From Aureivirga marina (GTDB taxonomy: Bacteria; Bacteroidota; Bacteroidia; Flavobacteriales; Flavobacteriaceae): DNA of 64,000 bases. How positions within the stretch are numbered: position 1 is the first letter of the stretch; each line of letters opens with the position of its first letter. The stretch spans positions 495,786-559,785 of the forward strand of contig NZ_JADPIB010000002.1 in the NCBI RefSeq assembly GCF_015767265.1. Direction: 5' to 3'. A program made the position numbers and the translations under genes. The notes beneath the pieces were generated by a model. That model was not told the DNA's origin and did not search any database. It saw only the letters and a program-made list of their open reading frames with translations. This document shows, in pieces, positions 52,801 through 61,962 of this stretch.

Positions 52801-53829
52801 TTATTTCATTAATACGTTTTTGTATTTCTCTAAATCTTTTAGAGCAACTCCAGTTCCACGAACTACAGCTCTTAACGGATCTTCTGCAACATAAACTGGT
52901 AAGTCTGTTTTTCTAGAAAGACGTTTATCTAAACCTCTTAACATCGATCCTCCTCCAGCTAGATAGATTCCAGTATTATAAATATCCGCAGCAAGTTCTG
53001 GTGGTGTTTGCGATAATGTCTCCATTACAGCATCTTCAATTCTTAAAATAGATTTATCTAATGCTTTTGCAATTTCACGATAAGAAACTTGAACTTGTTT
53101 TGGTTTTCCACTTAATAAATCTCGACCTTGTACTAAAATATCATCTGGAATACTTTCTAAATCTTCCGTTGCAGCTCCAATTTGAAGTTTAATTTTTTCA
53201 GCAGTACGCTCTCCAACATATAAGTTATGTTGTGTTCTCATGTAATAAGAAATATCATTTGTAAACACATCTCCCGCAACTTTGATCGATTTATCACAAA
53301 CAATACCTCCAAGTGCAATAACAGCAATTTCTGTTGTTCCTCCACCTATATCAATAATCATGTTTCCTTTTGGCTGCATAATATCAATTCCAATACCAAT
53401 TGCAGCTGCCATAGGTTCATGAATTAGATATACTTCTTTAGCATTCATATGCTCAGCAGAATTTGTAACGGCTTTTTTCTCTACTTCTGTAATTCCTGAA
53501 GGAATACAAATTACCATTCTTAAAGCTGGTTTAAACAACTTTTTCTTGATTGTTGGAATGTGATTAATAAATTCCGTAATCATCTTTTCAGAAGCTTCAA
53601 AATCTGCAATTACTCCATCTTTAAGTGGACGAATTGTCTTAATATTTTCATGGGTTTTTCCCTGCATCATACTAGCTTTCATACCTGTAGCGATGATTTT
53701 CCCGGAGGTCCTATCTTGTGCTACTATAGAAGGTGCATCTACGATAACTTTTCCATTGTGTATAATAAGTGTATTAGCTGTACCAAGATCAATTGCAATG
53801 TCCTCGGTCATAAAGTCGAAAAAACCCAT
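52801..53829 (-). CDS. mreB: Actin-like rod shape protein MreB
   Basis: Bacterial actin that positions the elongation machinery under the inner membrane. The 342 residues carry all nucleotide-binding blocks: phosphate 1 AIDLGTANTLIIHNGKVI, PLKDGVIADFEASE, phosphate 2 MIDIGGGTTEIAVI, and the adenosine block IYLAGGGSMLRGLD, plus HEPMAAAIGIG. First gene of the operon mreB-mreC-mreD-mrdA-rodA. A TAAATTTG element stands 40-47 bp before the ATG. Confidence 0.97.
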   Translation of the reverse strand: MGFFDFMTEDIAIDLGTANTLIIHNGKVIVDAPSIVAQDRTSGKIIATGMKASMMQGKTHENIKTIRPLKDGVIADFEASEKMITEFINHIPTIKKKLFKPALRMVICIPSGITEVEKKAVTNSAEHMNAKEVYLIHEPMAAAIGIGIDIMQPKGNMIIDIGGGTTEIAVIALGGIVCDKSIKVAGDVFTNDISYYMRTQHNLYVGERTAEKIKLQIGAATEDLESIPDDILVQGRDLLSGKPKQVQVSYREIAKALDKSILRIEDAVMETLSQTPPELAADIYNTGIYLAGGGSMLRGLDKRLSRKTDLPVYVAEDPLRAVVRGTGVALKDLEKYKNVLMK

Positions 53830-53868
53830 AAAAATGTTTTAATTTATATTGTTATATACTGCTGTTTG

Positions 53869-53876
53869 CAAATTTA
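53869..53876 (-). promoter_or_regulatory. Candidate mreB -7 element (TAAATTTG)
   Basis: TAAATTTG on the minus strand matches TAnnTTTG, about 40 bp before the mreB ATG in the 146-bp gap after purH. A TTG lies only 13 bp upstream of it, shorter than the usual spacing, so the -33 part is uncertain. Confidence 0.5.
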
Positions 53877-53975
53877 ATAATTAATGAAGCAAATGAAACC
53901 TTTAACTCTAATTTTTCCTAAGGTATTATGTTAAAAATCAAAGATAAATTATGTTAAAAGTTTCAGTTTACTTCT

Positions 53976-55505
53976 TTAGTGTTTAAAATGTCTTGTTCCT
54001 GTTGTTACCATTGTCATATTATTTTCATCACAATATGCAATTGATAACTTATCATTTATAGAACCTCCTGGTTGAATTACAGCATTTATTCCATCTTTAT
54101 TTGCAATTTCTACACAGTCAGGAAACGGGAAAAAAGCATCACTTGCCATCACTGCTCCATCTAAATCGAAATTGAAATGTTTTGCTTTCGCAATTGCTTG
54201 ATTTAAAGCATCAACTCTTGAAGTTTGTCCTGTTCCACTTGCACATAATTGTTTTCCTTTTACTAAAACAATTGTATTAGATTTTGTGTGTTTTCCAATT
54301 TTTGAAGCGAATAATAAATCTTCGATTTCTGCTTCTGTTGGTGCAAGTTTTGTAACAGTTGTTAAATCTTCCTTCGTATCTGTTTTTAAATCTTTATCTT
54401 GGAATAAAACACCATTCAATGCAGTTCTATATTGCGTTTCAGGTAATTTTATATCTTTTTGAATTAAAATAATTCTGTTTTTCTTTCCTTTCAGAACGTC
54501 TAATGCTTCTGTTTCGTATGCAGGTGCAATAACAACTTCACAGAATAATTTATGTATCTCATTTGCAGTATCTAAATCGATTGCTGTATTTGAAATTAAA
54601 ATTCCTCCAAAAGCAGAAGTTGGATCTCCAGCTAAAGCATCTAAATATGCTTCTTTAACAGTTTCTCTTTGTGCAACTCCACAAGCATTATTATGTTTTA
54701 AAATCGCAAAAGTTGGTGCGTCATTCTTGAATTCTTCCATTAAGTTTACAGCTGCATCAACATCTAATAAGTTATTATAAGAAAGTTCTTTTCCATGTAA
54801 TTTATCGAACATTTCTTCTAAATTACCAAAGAAATATCCTTTTTGATGTGGATTTTCTCCGTAACGTAATTCTTTTGTTTCTCCAATACTTTCTTTAAAA
54901 GTTCTTACAGTTCCTTCGTTCATATAATTGAAGATTGCTGTATCATAATGCGAAGAAACATTAAACGCTTTCGCTGCAAATTGCTTACGTTGCGCAACAG
55001 AAGTTGTTCCTTCATTTTCAGAAATCACTTGTAAAAAGTCATCATACTGATCCATTGAAGAAACACAAATTACATCTTTAAAGTTTTTCGCAGCTGCTCG
55101 AATTAATGAAATTCCACCGATATCAATTTTTTCAATAATATCTTGTTCTGAAGCTCCACTAGCAACTGTTTTTTCAAAAGGATATAAATCTACGATTACA
55201 ATGTCAATTTCTGGAATTTCAAATTCCTCAATTTGTGCAACATCTCCATCGTTATCTCTTCGATTTAAAATTCCTCCAAAAACTTTTGGATGTAAAGTCT
55301 TTACTCTTCCTCCTAAAATAGACGGATAACTTGTAACATCTTCTACAGGAACTACATCAATTCCTAAGTTTTTGATAAACGTTTCTGTACCTCCTGTTGA
55401 ATAAATCGTTACTCCTAACTCGTTTAGTTTACGCACGATAGGCTCTAACCCATCTTTATGAAAGACAGATATTAACGCCGATTTTGCTTTTTTTAAATTG
55501 TTCAT
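53976..55505 (-). CDS. purH: Bifunctional AICAR formyltransferase/IMP cyclohydrolase
   Basis: Catalyses the last two steps of IMP synthesis. The 509 residues contain an N-terminal MGS-like IMP cyclohydrolase domain (about 1-190: LISVFHKDGLEPIVRKL, STGGTETFIKN, GRVKTLHPKVFGGIL, IDIGGISLIRAAAKN) and the C-terminal transformylase (about 200-509: LRYGENPHQKG, AILKHNNACGVA, DPTSAFGGILISN, ASDAFFPFPDCVE, QPGGSINDKLSI). The Lys-His pair in KHNNACG is the known catalytic pair. It has its own promoter upstream and is followed by the mre operon after 146 bp. Confidence 0.97.
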   Translation of the reverse strand: MNNLKKAKSALISVFHKDGLEPIVRKLNELGVTIYSTGGTETFIKNLGIDVVPVEDVTSYPSILGGRVKTLHPKVFGGILNRRDNDGDVAQIEEFEIPEIDIVIVDLYPFEKTVASGASEQDIIEKIDIGGISLIRAAAKNFKDVICVSSMDQYDDFLQVISENEGTTSVAQRKQFAAKAFNVSSHYDTAIFNYMNEGTVRTFKESIGETKELRYGENPHQKGYFFGNLEEMFDKLHGKELSYNNLLDVDAAVNLMEEFKNDAPTFAILKHNNACGVAQRETVKEAYLDALAGDPTSAFGGILISNTAIDLDTANEIHKLFCEVVIAPAYETEALDVLKGKKNRIILIQKDIKLPETQYRTALNGVLFQDKDLKTDTKEDLTTVTKLAPTEAEIEDLLFASKIGKHTKSNTIVLVKGKQLCASGTGQTSRVDALNQAIAKAKHFNFDLDGAVMASDAFFPFPDCVEIANKDGINAVIQPGGSINDKLSIAYCDENNMTMVTTGTRHFKH

Positions 55506-55527
55506 GTTGTTGTGTTGTGATTTTTCG

Positions 55528-55558
55528 CAAAGCTACTAATAATCACATGGTTTTACAA
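55528..55558 (-). promoter_or_regulatory. Promoter of purH
   Basis: TTG (55556-55558), 20 bp, TAGCTTTG (55528-55535) on the minus strand fits the Bacteroidota consensus; the -7 element ends about 23 bp before the purH ATG. Confidence 0.75.
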
Positions 55559-55737
55559 TAGAAAAAATAGGAATATTCTAGTTTATTTTTAATTATTTTA
55601 TATAAAAATTGGAGAAGAGGAAAATAAAAATAAGTAGTTTCAAAAATCTTTTTAATTCTAAATTCGGGGAGAACTATAAAAATAAGGATAAATCTAAAAT
55701 TTTGAAATATTTTTTAAGAAAAAGAAATTTCTTTGAG

Positions 55738-55832
55738 TTAGGGATTGCAGCGGCATCCTTTTGTGGAAGAATGGAACAAAAGATATAGCGGAAAGCCCGA
55801 CCTTTTCTTGTTTTCGGAACAAGAAAAGGGAA
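55738..55832. repeat. Dispersed intergenic repeat, copy 1
   Basis: About 95 bp made of two constant boxes (TTAGGGATTGCAGCGGCATC and AAAGATATAGCGGAAAGCCC, followed by GACC) and two hairpins. Hairpin A pairs 55758-55764 with 55776-55782; hairpin B pairs 55801-55812 with 55818-55829 (12 bp). It lies 17 bp after the stop of the GAF gene, in a 343-bp gap that otherwise holds only the purH promoter. A second copy is at 62431. A short open frame of 64 codons across it is not a gene. Confidence 0.85.
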
Positions 55833-55848
55833 CTTCCAAAAAAATATT

Positions 55849-56295
55849 TTAAATAAACTCTGAAACAAGTTTACAAACGTGTTCTAAAAGTCTTTCATCT
55901 TTTTCTGAAAATGCAGAAGCTGTATTTGAATCAATATCAATTTGTCCAATATTTTCTCCATCTTTAAAAATTGGAATTACAATTTCCGATTTCACATGAA
56001 TGCTACAAGCGATATAATTATCTTGTGCGTGCACATCATCTACAACAAAATTTTCATTGCTAACAGCAACTTGCCCACAAATTCCTTTTCCAAAAGGAAT
56101 AATTGTATGATCTGTTTCTTCTCCTGTGTATTGTGCAAGTTTTAATTCTTCTTTGTCACCATTTTTGAAATAAAATCCTACCCAATCATAATAATCTAAT
56201 TCTTTCTCTAATGTATCAGTAATTGCTTGTAATTTTTCTTCTATTGAATTGAAAAGTTTGATTTGCTCTTCAATTTTCTGTTTTAATGCTTCCAT
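55849..56295 (-). CDS. GAF-domain protein resembling free methionine-(R)-sulfoxide reductase
   Basis: A 148-residue single GAF domain with the fRMsr layout: DWVGFYF, PFGKGICGQVA (Cys73), VVDDVHAQDNYIACSIHVKSEIVIPI (Cys97 region), NIGQIDIDS. Free-Met-R-sulfoxide reductases use three cysteines (E. coli 84, 94, 118); here the equivalents of 94 and 118 are kept but the position of Cys84 is His63. It may therefore be reduced by another route or be a ligand-binding GAF protein. It is a single gene, followed by the intergenic repeat. Confidence 0.78.
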   Translation of the reverse strand: MEALKQKIEEQIKLFNSIEEKLQAITDTLEKELDYYDWVGFYFKNGDKEELKLAQYTGEETDHTIIPFGKGICGQVAVSNENFVVDDVHAQDNYIACSIHVKSEIVIPIFKDGENIGQIDIDSNTASAFSEKDERLLEHVCKLVSEFI

Positions 56296-56357
56296 GTTTA
56301 TATCTTTAGTGTAAATTTGATGTCTAAATTAACCTTGCAAAATTAGGGACAAATCAC

Positions 56358-56924
56358 ATGAAAAAAAACAAATATTTGTTGCTATTTCTATTAAAGTTTT
56401 TCGGAACATATTTTTTGTTATTTATATTTTATAATTCGTATTTAAATAGCAATCAAATCACTGCTCCATATTTTTCTTGTGAACCTATTACGCAAAATGT
56501 TGCAATGTTGACCAAACGTTTAGGAGATTTCGTCGGATTTCCAATGCGATTATTACAAAGTCAAAACGAACTTTCTGTCTTAGTTTACACTTCGAAAGAA
56601 TATCCTGTTGCAGCAATTGTGGAAGGATGTAATGCAATTAGTGTTATTATTTTATTTATCTCTTTTATTATTGCTTTTTCTGGCAGATTTTTAACAACTT
56701 TCTTATTTATTTTATTCGGAAGTGTTTCTATTTATTTTTTCAATATTTTCCGAATTTTTATTCTGATTGTCATTCCAGAATATTATCCAGAATCACAACA
56801 TTTTATGCATCATTATATTTTTCCAACATTAATTTATGGATATACTTTTCTTCTGTGGATTTGGTGGATTAAAAAATATGCTGGTTTTAATTTAAAAAAG
56901 AAAAAAAATGAACAAAAAGCTTAG
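56358..56924 (+). CDS. xrtF: Exosortase family protein XrtF
   Basis: Membrane cysteine protease/transpeptidase of the exosortase type, thought to process proteins with a matching C-terminal sorting signal. The 188 residues have about five helices and the catalytic triad of the family: Cys91 in VEGCNAIS, Arg132 in FNIFRIFILI, and His151/His152 in MHHYIFP. The short form and the partner gene that follows (17-bp overlap) identify XrtF of Flavobacteriia. No target protein with the sorting tail is visible in the window. Confidence 0.9.
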   Translation: MKKNKYLLLFLLKFFGTYFLLFIFYNSYLNSNQITAPYFSCEPITQNVAMLTKRLGDFVGFPMRLLQSQNELSVLVYTSKEYPVAAIVEGCNAISVIILFISFIIAFSGRFLTTFLFILFGSVSIYFFNIFRIFILIVIPEYYPESQHFMHHYIFPTLIYGYTFLLWIWWIKKYAGFNLKKKKNEQKA

Positions 56925-57336
56925 AATTTTTCTGATTATTTGCGGATTTATAAGTTTGGTTCTCGTTCGTTTTTTATCAAATAAATGGCTACAAGATCCT
57001 TTGCGAACTTTTTTTGAAACAAAAGCAATTTCCGATGTGTTGCCAAAAATCAATTTTTGGTCGCATTTTTGGAAAAACAGTATTTTATTTTTTATAAATG
57101 AATGTATTTCTATCGCAATTCTTTTTCTTTTTTTTATGGAAAAAAATGTGGTAAAATTTTCTCTTTGGTTTTATCAAATTGCTTTCATTATACTATCTAT
57201 CGCATTTTTTATTTTATTAGAAATTAACAATCCAGAATACAATCGAATTTTATTTTACATTCGACGTTTTCTGATTCATCCTTTATTTTTATTGATTTTA
57301 CTTCCTGCTTTTTATTTTCAAAAAATGAAAGAATAG
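56908..57336 (+). CDS. Exosortase F system-associated membrane protein
   Basis: A 142-residue protein with four predicted membrane helices and the features KWLQDPLRTFFE near the N-terminus and ERNP-like ENNPEYNRILFYIRRFLIHPLF (EINNPEYNRILFYIRR here) near the C-terminus. It overlaps xrtF by 17 bp, and this pairing is known throughout Flavobacteriia. The role in sorting is unknown. Confidence 0.85.
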   Translation: MNKKLRIFLIICGFISLVLVRFLSNKWLQDPLRTFFETKAISDVLPKINFWSHFWKNSILFFINECISIAILFLFFMEKNVVKFSLWFYQIAFIILSIAFFILLEINNPEYNRILFYIRRFLIHPLFLLILLPAFYFQKMKE

Positions 57337-57456
57337 AACACTTATTATCAAATAGTTATTTTACACCTAAATCTTCATTTTTACTTCTTTAAAATTGTAA
57401 ATTTCTTTTTTTTAAAAAACTTATTCATCTAACAAATAAATTTAAAAAAGGAAATT

Positions 57457-57939
57457 ATGAAAAAAATTTTTACAATTTTAATTTTGTCACTAAGCTTTAT
57501 TTCTTGTGATGTAGCAACAGAAAAAGAGAATAATCCACTGAATAAACAAAACGAAAATTTAGCTTTAATCAAAGAATATTTTGTGCATTTTAATAATCAT
57601 CATTGGGATACAATGGCAAATATGTATGTGGAATCTGCGGAATTTAAAGATCCTTCTTTTGGAATTAAAACAGTTAAGCAAACTCAAAAAGAAATTTTCG
57701 AAAAATATAAAGAATTAAATCAAATTTTTCCAGATTTAAATGATAAAGTAATTGCGATGTATCCTTCTGGAGATAAAAATATAATTGTAGAATTTATTTC
57801 TACAGGAACTGCACCAGATGGTTCAAAATTCGAGCTACCAATTTGTACAATTTTCACAATTGAAAACGGGAAAATCACAAAAGATTATACTTATTACGAT
57901 AATTTTGAAGAACCAAATTCTGAGGAAGAAAAATCTTAA
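57457..57939 (+). CDS. NTF2-like (SnoaL-type) lipoprotein
   Basis: A 160-residue protein with a lipoprotein signal (FTILILSLSFISCDVA, Cys at about 18) and one NTF2-like domain: ALIKEYFVHFNNHHWDTMANMYVESAEFKDPSFG, then beta strands (IIVEFISTGTAPDGSKFELPICTIFTIENGKITKDYTYYD) typical of SnoaL-like proteins. Such domains bind small hydrophobic ligands; no catalytic residues can be claimed. It has its own terminator. Confidence 0.82.
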   Translation: MKKIFTILILSLSFISCDVATEKENNPLNKQNENLALIKEYFVHFNNHHWDTMANMYVESAEFKDPSFGIKTVKQTQKEIFEKYKELNQIFPDLNDKVIAMYPSGDKNIIVEFISTGTAPDGSKFELPICTIFTIENGKITKDYTYYDNFEEPNSEEEKS

Positions 57940-57943
57940 ATAA

Positions 57944-57977
57944 AAAAGCATATTGAGAAAAAATTCAATATGCTTTT
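57944..57977. terminator. Terminator between the NTF2-like gene and the convergent GAF-protein gene
   Basis: A perfect 13-bp stem (57944-57956 with 57965-57977) with an 8-nt loop and T runs on both sides. It serves both convergent genes. Confidence 0.85.
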
Positions 57978-57997
57978 ATTTTTATGTTTTAAAATTA

Positions 57998-60367
57998 TTA
58001 AACCGAAATACTTTGTAATTCATCAATTGAAATCGGTTCAATAATACTTTTATCATAATTAATTTTTACACGCAAAGCTTTCAACCCAACAATTCCTTGT
58101 AAATCTTCGATATCTAAAAATTCAATATCTTTTTTCAAGTAATTTTTCGATTGTAAAAACTGAATATATTTTACATATTCTTCCGCTTCTTTGTCTTGTG
58201 TATAAACAATTGCTAATTTTCCAGGTTGTGTCAAACGTTCTGAAGTTCCTTTAACAAGCGATTTATCAATACGTTTTTTAATTATTTCATATCGAATATT
58301 ATACGCTCCATTTACATCAAATTGTTTTTCATCCATTCTAAATTTTATAGAAAGTGGCATATGATGAACTAAAACTAAAGAAGCAATTTGCAATGAAAAC
58401 TGATTCTCAGATTCCAATTGTTTTGCAAGATTCTCCATTTCACAAATCACTTGCAATTGCCACAACCTTAAATTATGTAGATACAATAGATTAAAATTCT
58501 TATTTCGAACCAATGTTTGTCCGATATACATATTAAAATCTACACCATCTGTTTTAAATCGCTCAAAATAATGTGGAAACATCTGTTGTGCTTCTTCTTG
58601 TTTTGAGTCAATATAATCTGCCAAAACAGTATTTAATCTCGTTACATAATCCTCGTAAGTTTTTCGTTTTTCATAAACTACTAAAACATTCGAATCAATT
58701 CGTTCATCATAAGCTTCTACTAAAGCTTTTAATTCGCTATTAATTGTCTTTATGTAATTAAAAACTGGATAAATATCTTTCTTTAAAAAGTCTGTAATTC
58801 CAACTTCATCTCCAGATTTTATTCCTTTTCTAATTTGCCCTAAATACTTATTAATTCTAAAAATTAATTCTTCATAAATAGGAAGTTTATCCAATTTATA
58901 CGTTTCCTTCAAAATTGCAATTGCCATTTCTAATTGCGCAATTAAATCTTGCTGAATTGCTTTATTTCTAGCTACAGAAGAACCTTTAATATCACATTGT
59001 CCGTAAATCGGATACACATTATCAAAAACGATATCTTCTAATTTTGCGTTTTTGATTTTGTTCATTTTTTGAATTAAATAGTTTTCTACAGCATCATGAA
59101 AACGCCATTTTACACTGGGATGAATCGAAGTATAATGTTCTTGAATTAAAGATTCAAACTGATTGTATTCTTCTTGTACTGAACGTTGAACAGCCGTGAT
59201 AAATAAAGGTAAAATATCGTCCAGTTTTTGCACGTTTACAGAGTTCAATTCATGTTTTCTTCTCGAACCTAATTCCATAATTCCAAGATGTTCTTCATCT
59301 AAATCAATTGGAACTAAAACAAAACTTTGAATATCCTGTTTTTTTAGAACTGTGTAAAAATCATTATAATCATTCTTTTTACCATAAGTTTCTAAATCAG
59401 AAATAGTGAAAATTTGTTTGTGATTAAAAACATTATTTAAAATTGAACTACAGAAAAAGTGTCGTGTACATTCACAATGAATTTCTTCAAAAAGTAAACT
59501 ATGTACATTTTTAACAGCTGTTTTTTGTGTTTTTTCTTCCGAAATATTGATTATCGAAAAACCGAATTCCAAATCTGGAATATTCATCAATTTTCTTAAA
59601 TCTTCTTGAAAACGGAAAACAGCTTCATCATCTTTTTCTAGTAAAGTTGTATGAATATTTGAAATAATTTCCTCTGTAGTTACATCAAATAAATTCATGA
59701 TTCCAAAACCATCTATGATATAACTATTTGCAGGAACTTTTTCTTTCCAAGCATCAAAGTCATGAAAATTATCCATTAAATAATTAAAATCTTCTTCTGA
59801 TAATTCAGGTGCATCATCCGATTTATGAATAGAACAAAAATCAGAATTAAACGCTGCTCTATATGTGTACATTTTATTTTCATTCACATTTGGAATATCA
59901 TAGAAAAAAGGTCGTTTCATATCGATATTTTTTCCATAATACATTGACAAAATAAAAGAACAACACATTACATAGAGTTTTGATTCATCGAAATTTCTAA
60001 TTTTCAATTCAAAATCATCTCCTGCATTCTTGACAATATTCCTAAATCTTTCAGAAAGTTTAAACATTGTCATATCAAAAGGAACACAACCTGCTTTAAT
60101 TTCGTTTGTTTCCAAAAATTCTGGAAAAAGAAAACGCATCAAAAAGTCGATTGGTTCTGCATATTTTTTTAGAAGTCGGACATCTTCAAAACCGTGCAAT
60201 AAATCTGGATAATCTTTAAATATCTTTAAACCTCTCGGCGCAGCATCATACAATACACTTTTTGGATCATTTGCATGTTCTTGCAAATAATCATAAATCG
60301 CTCTAAAATGAATATTAAAACGAACAGGCAACTCTCTTTTTGTATTGTTTGAGTAAATGATATCCAT
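57998..60367 (-). CDS. Large GAF-domain protein, function unknown
   Basis: A 789-residue cytoplasmic protein without membrane helices. A GAF-like domain lies at about 280-400 (NVHSLLFEEIHCECTRHFFCS, FVLVPIDLDEEHLGIMELGSR). The N-terminal ~270 residues and the helical C-terminal half (HPSVKWRFHDAVENYLIQK, ENVVFDN-like VFDNVYPIYGQCDIKGSS) are conserved in this family in Flavobacteriia, where the gene is often found near der. The DIKGSS segment resembles part of adenylate-cyclase-type or signalling proteins, but no catalytic motif is evident. It lies 108 bp downstream of der on the other side of the same strand, so possibly its own unit. Confidence 0.75.
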   Translation of the reverse strand: MDIIYSNNTKRELPVRFNIHFRAIYDYLQEHANDPKSVLYDAAPRGLKIFKDYPDLLHGFEDVRLLKKYAEPIDFLMRFLFPEFLETNEIKAGCVPFDMTMFKLSERFRNIVKNAGDDFELKIRNFDESKLYVMCCSFILSMYYGKNIDMKRPFFYDIPNVNENKMYTYRAAFNSDFCSIHKSDDAPELSEEDFNYLMDNFHDFDAWKEKVPANSYIIDGFGIMNLFDVTTEEIISNIHTTLLEKDDEAVFRFQEDLRKLMNIPDLEFGFSIINISEEKTQKTAVKNVHSLLFEEIHCECTRHFFCSSILNNVFNHKQIFTISDLETYGKKNDYNDFYTVLKKQDIQSFVLVPIDLDEEHLGIMELGSRRKHELNSVNVQKLDDILPLFITAVQRSVQEEYNQFESLIQEHYTSIHPSVKWRFHDAVENYLIQKMNKIKNAKLEDIVFDNVYPIYGQCDIKGSSVARNKAIQQDLIAQLEMAIAILKETYKLDKLPIYEELIFRINKYLGQIRKGIKSGDEVGITDFLKKDIYPVFNYIKTINSELKALVEAYDERIDSNVLVVYEKRKTYEDYVTRLNTVLADYIDSKQEEAQQMFPHYFERFKTDGVDFNMYIGQTLVRNKNFNLLYLHNLRLWQLQVICEMENLAKQLESENQFSLQIASLVLVHHMPLSIKFRMDEKQFDVNGAYNIRYEIIKKRIDKSLVKGTSERLTQPGKLAIVYTQDKEAEEYVKYIQFLQSKNYLKKDIEFLDIEDLQGIVGLKALRVKINYDKSIIEPISIDELQSISV

Positions 60368-60475
60368 ATTGAATTATTACAATTTATTGTGATTTACAAA
60401 AATACTGCTTTTTTTATAAAAAGTAAAAAACGCCTCAATATGAGACGTTTTTTAAAGAATATTTTAAGTTTTTTT

Positions 60476-61798
60476 CTATTTTTTACGCATATATAGAGAA
60501 ATTGGAACTCCTGTAAAATCGAATTCCTCTCTCAATTTATTTTCTAAGAAACGTTTATATGGATCTCTTACATATTGTGGTAAATTTGCAAAGAATGCAA
60601 ATTGTGGTGTTCTAGTTGGAAGTTGTGTACAGAATTTAATCTTAATATATTTTCCTTTTGTTGCTGGTGGTGGATTTTGATCGATGATTTCCAACATTGT
60701 TTCATTTAACTTACTTGTCGGAATTCTATTTCTACGATTCTTGTGTACCTCAACAGCAGTTTCAATTGCTTTGTAAATTCTTTGCTTTGTTAATGCAGAA
60801 ATAAAGATAATTGGAACATCTGTAAATGGCTCAATTTCCTTACGAACCATTGCTTCATATTTCTTCATAGTATTTGTTTCTTTATCTTCAATCAAATCCC
60901 ACTTATTAATTAAAACAACAATTCCTTTTCTATTTTTCTCTGCTAACCAGAAAATATTTTGATCTTGACTTTCGAATCCTCTAGTTGCATCTACAACTAC
61001 AATTGCAACATCACAATGTTCAATTGCACGAACTGCACGCATTACAGAGTAAAATTCTAAATCTTCTTTTACTTTTGATTTCTTACGAATTCCAGCAGTA
61101 TCTACTAAATTAAATTCAAATCCAAAACGATTGTATTTTGTATCGATAGAATCTCTTGTAGTTCCCGCAATATTTGTAACGATATTTCTGTCTTCACCAA
61201 TTAAAGCATTAATGAAAGAAGATTTTCCTGCATTTGGTCTACCAACGATTGCAAATCTTGGTAATTCTTCTACTTCTTCCTCTTCTTCAATATCATCTTT
61301 TACCTCTTTTGGTAAAACTTTCACTAAGGCATCTAATAATTCTCCTGTTCCTCCTCCGTTAATCGAAGAAATTGGATAATAATCTCCTAATCCTAAATTA
61401 TAGAATTCTAAAGCATCATCTTGACGCATTGCATTATCAACTTTATTAACAGCTAAAAGAATTGGCTTTGTAACTTTTCGAAGAATTTTTGCTACTTCCT
61501 CATCCATAGGAGTAATTCCATCCACTACATCAACCACAAAAATTAAAGCATCCGCCTCGTCAATAGCTAACTGAACTTGTTTTCTGATTTCTCCTTCAAA
61601 AATATCATCAGATCCTTTTACATATCCTCCTGTATCAATTAAAGAAAACTCTCTACCAGTCCATTCACTTTTTCCATAATGTCTATCTCTTGTAACTCCA
61701 CTAACCGAATCTACGATTGCTTCTCTTCTCTGTATTAATCTATTGAAAAATGTTGATTTCCCAACATTTGGTCTTCCTACTATGGCTACTATACTCAT
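60476..61798 (-). CDS. der: Ribosome biogenesis GTPase Der (EngA)
   Basis: Two tandem GTPase domains that act in 50S subunit assembly. The 440 residues begin with G1 GRPNVGKS at 8-15, G3 DTGG, G4 NKVD, then a linker and the second domain with [12 protein letters not shown] and NKWD, and end in a KH-like domain ([16 protein letters not shown]). Full length. The ATG is preceded by TACCTTTG (61825-61832) that fits the Bacteroidota -7 element. Confidence 0.97.
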   Translation of the reverse strand: MSIVAIVGRPNVGKSTFFNRLIQRREAIVDSVSGVTRDRHYGKSEWTGREFSLIDTGGYVKGSDDIFEGEIRKQVQLAIDEADALIFVVDVVDGITPMDEEVAKILRKVTKPILLAVNKVDNAMRQDDALEFYNLGLGDYYPISSINGGGTGELLDALVKVLPKEVKDDIEEEEEVEELPRFAIVGRPNAGKSSFINALIGEDRNIVTNIAGTTRDSIDTKYNRFGFEFNLVDTAGIRKKSKVKEDLEFYSVMRAVRAIEHCDVAIVVVDATRGFESQDQNIFWLAEKNRKGIVVLINKWDLIEDKETNTMKKYEAMVRKEIEPFTDVPIIFISALTKQRIYKAIETAVEVHKNRRNRIPTSKLNETMLEIIDQNPPPATKGKYIKIKFCTQLPTRTPQFAFFANLPQYVRDPYKRFLENKLREEFDFTGVPISLYMRKK

Positions 61799-61824
61799 CT
61801 TCTATAAGAAATATATATTTTTTG

Positions 61825-61832
61825 CAAAGGTA
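61825..61832 (-). promoter_or_regulatory. Candidate der -7 element (TACCTTTG)
   Basis: TACCTTTG on the minus strand, 26 bp before the der ATG, fits TAnnTTTG. No exact TTG stands at 17-20 bp upstream; TTC is the nearest. Confidence 0.5.
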
Positions 61833-61962
61833 TCACTTTTTAAACAAATGAATGTTTATTATTTATTGTTTTAAAAAAGATTACCATTTCTCTCTACTTT
61901 TTTGAGAATAAAAAAACTCACTCCAGTTCGAAGTGAGTTTTTATTTCTATTTATTTTAATTT

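Noticed and set aside
55674-55868. A 64-codon minus-strand open frame between purH and the GAF gene
   Set aside because: It runs through the intergenic repeat (its residues KGRAF and QKDAAAIPNS are just the translated boxes), overlaps the GAF gene end, and has no separate support.
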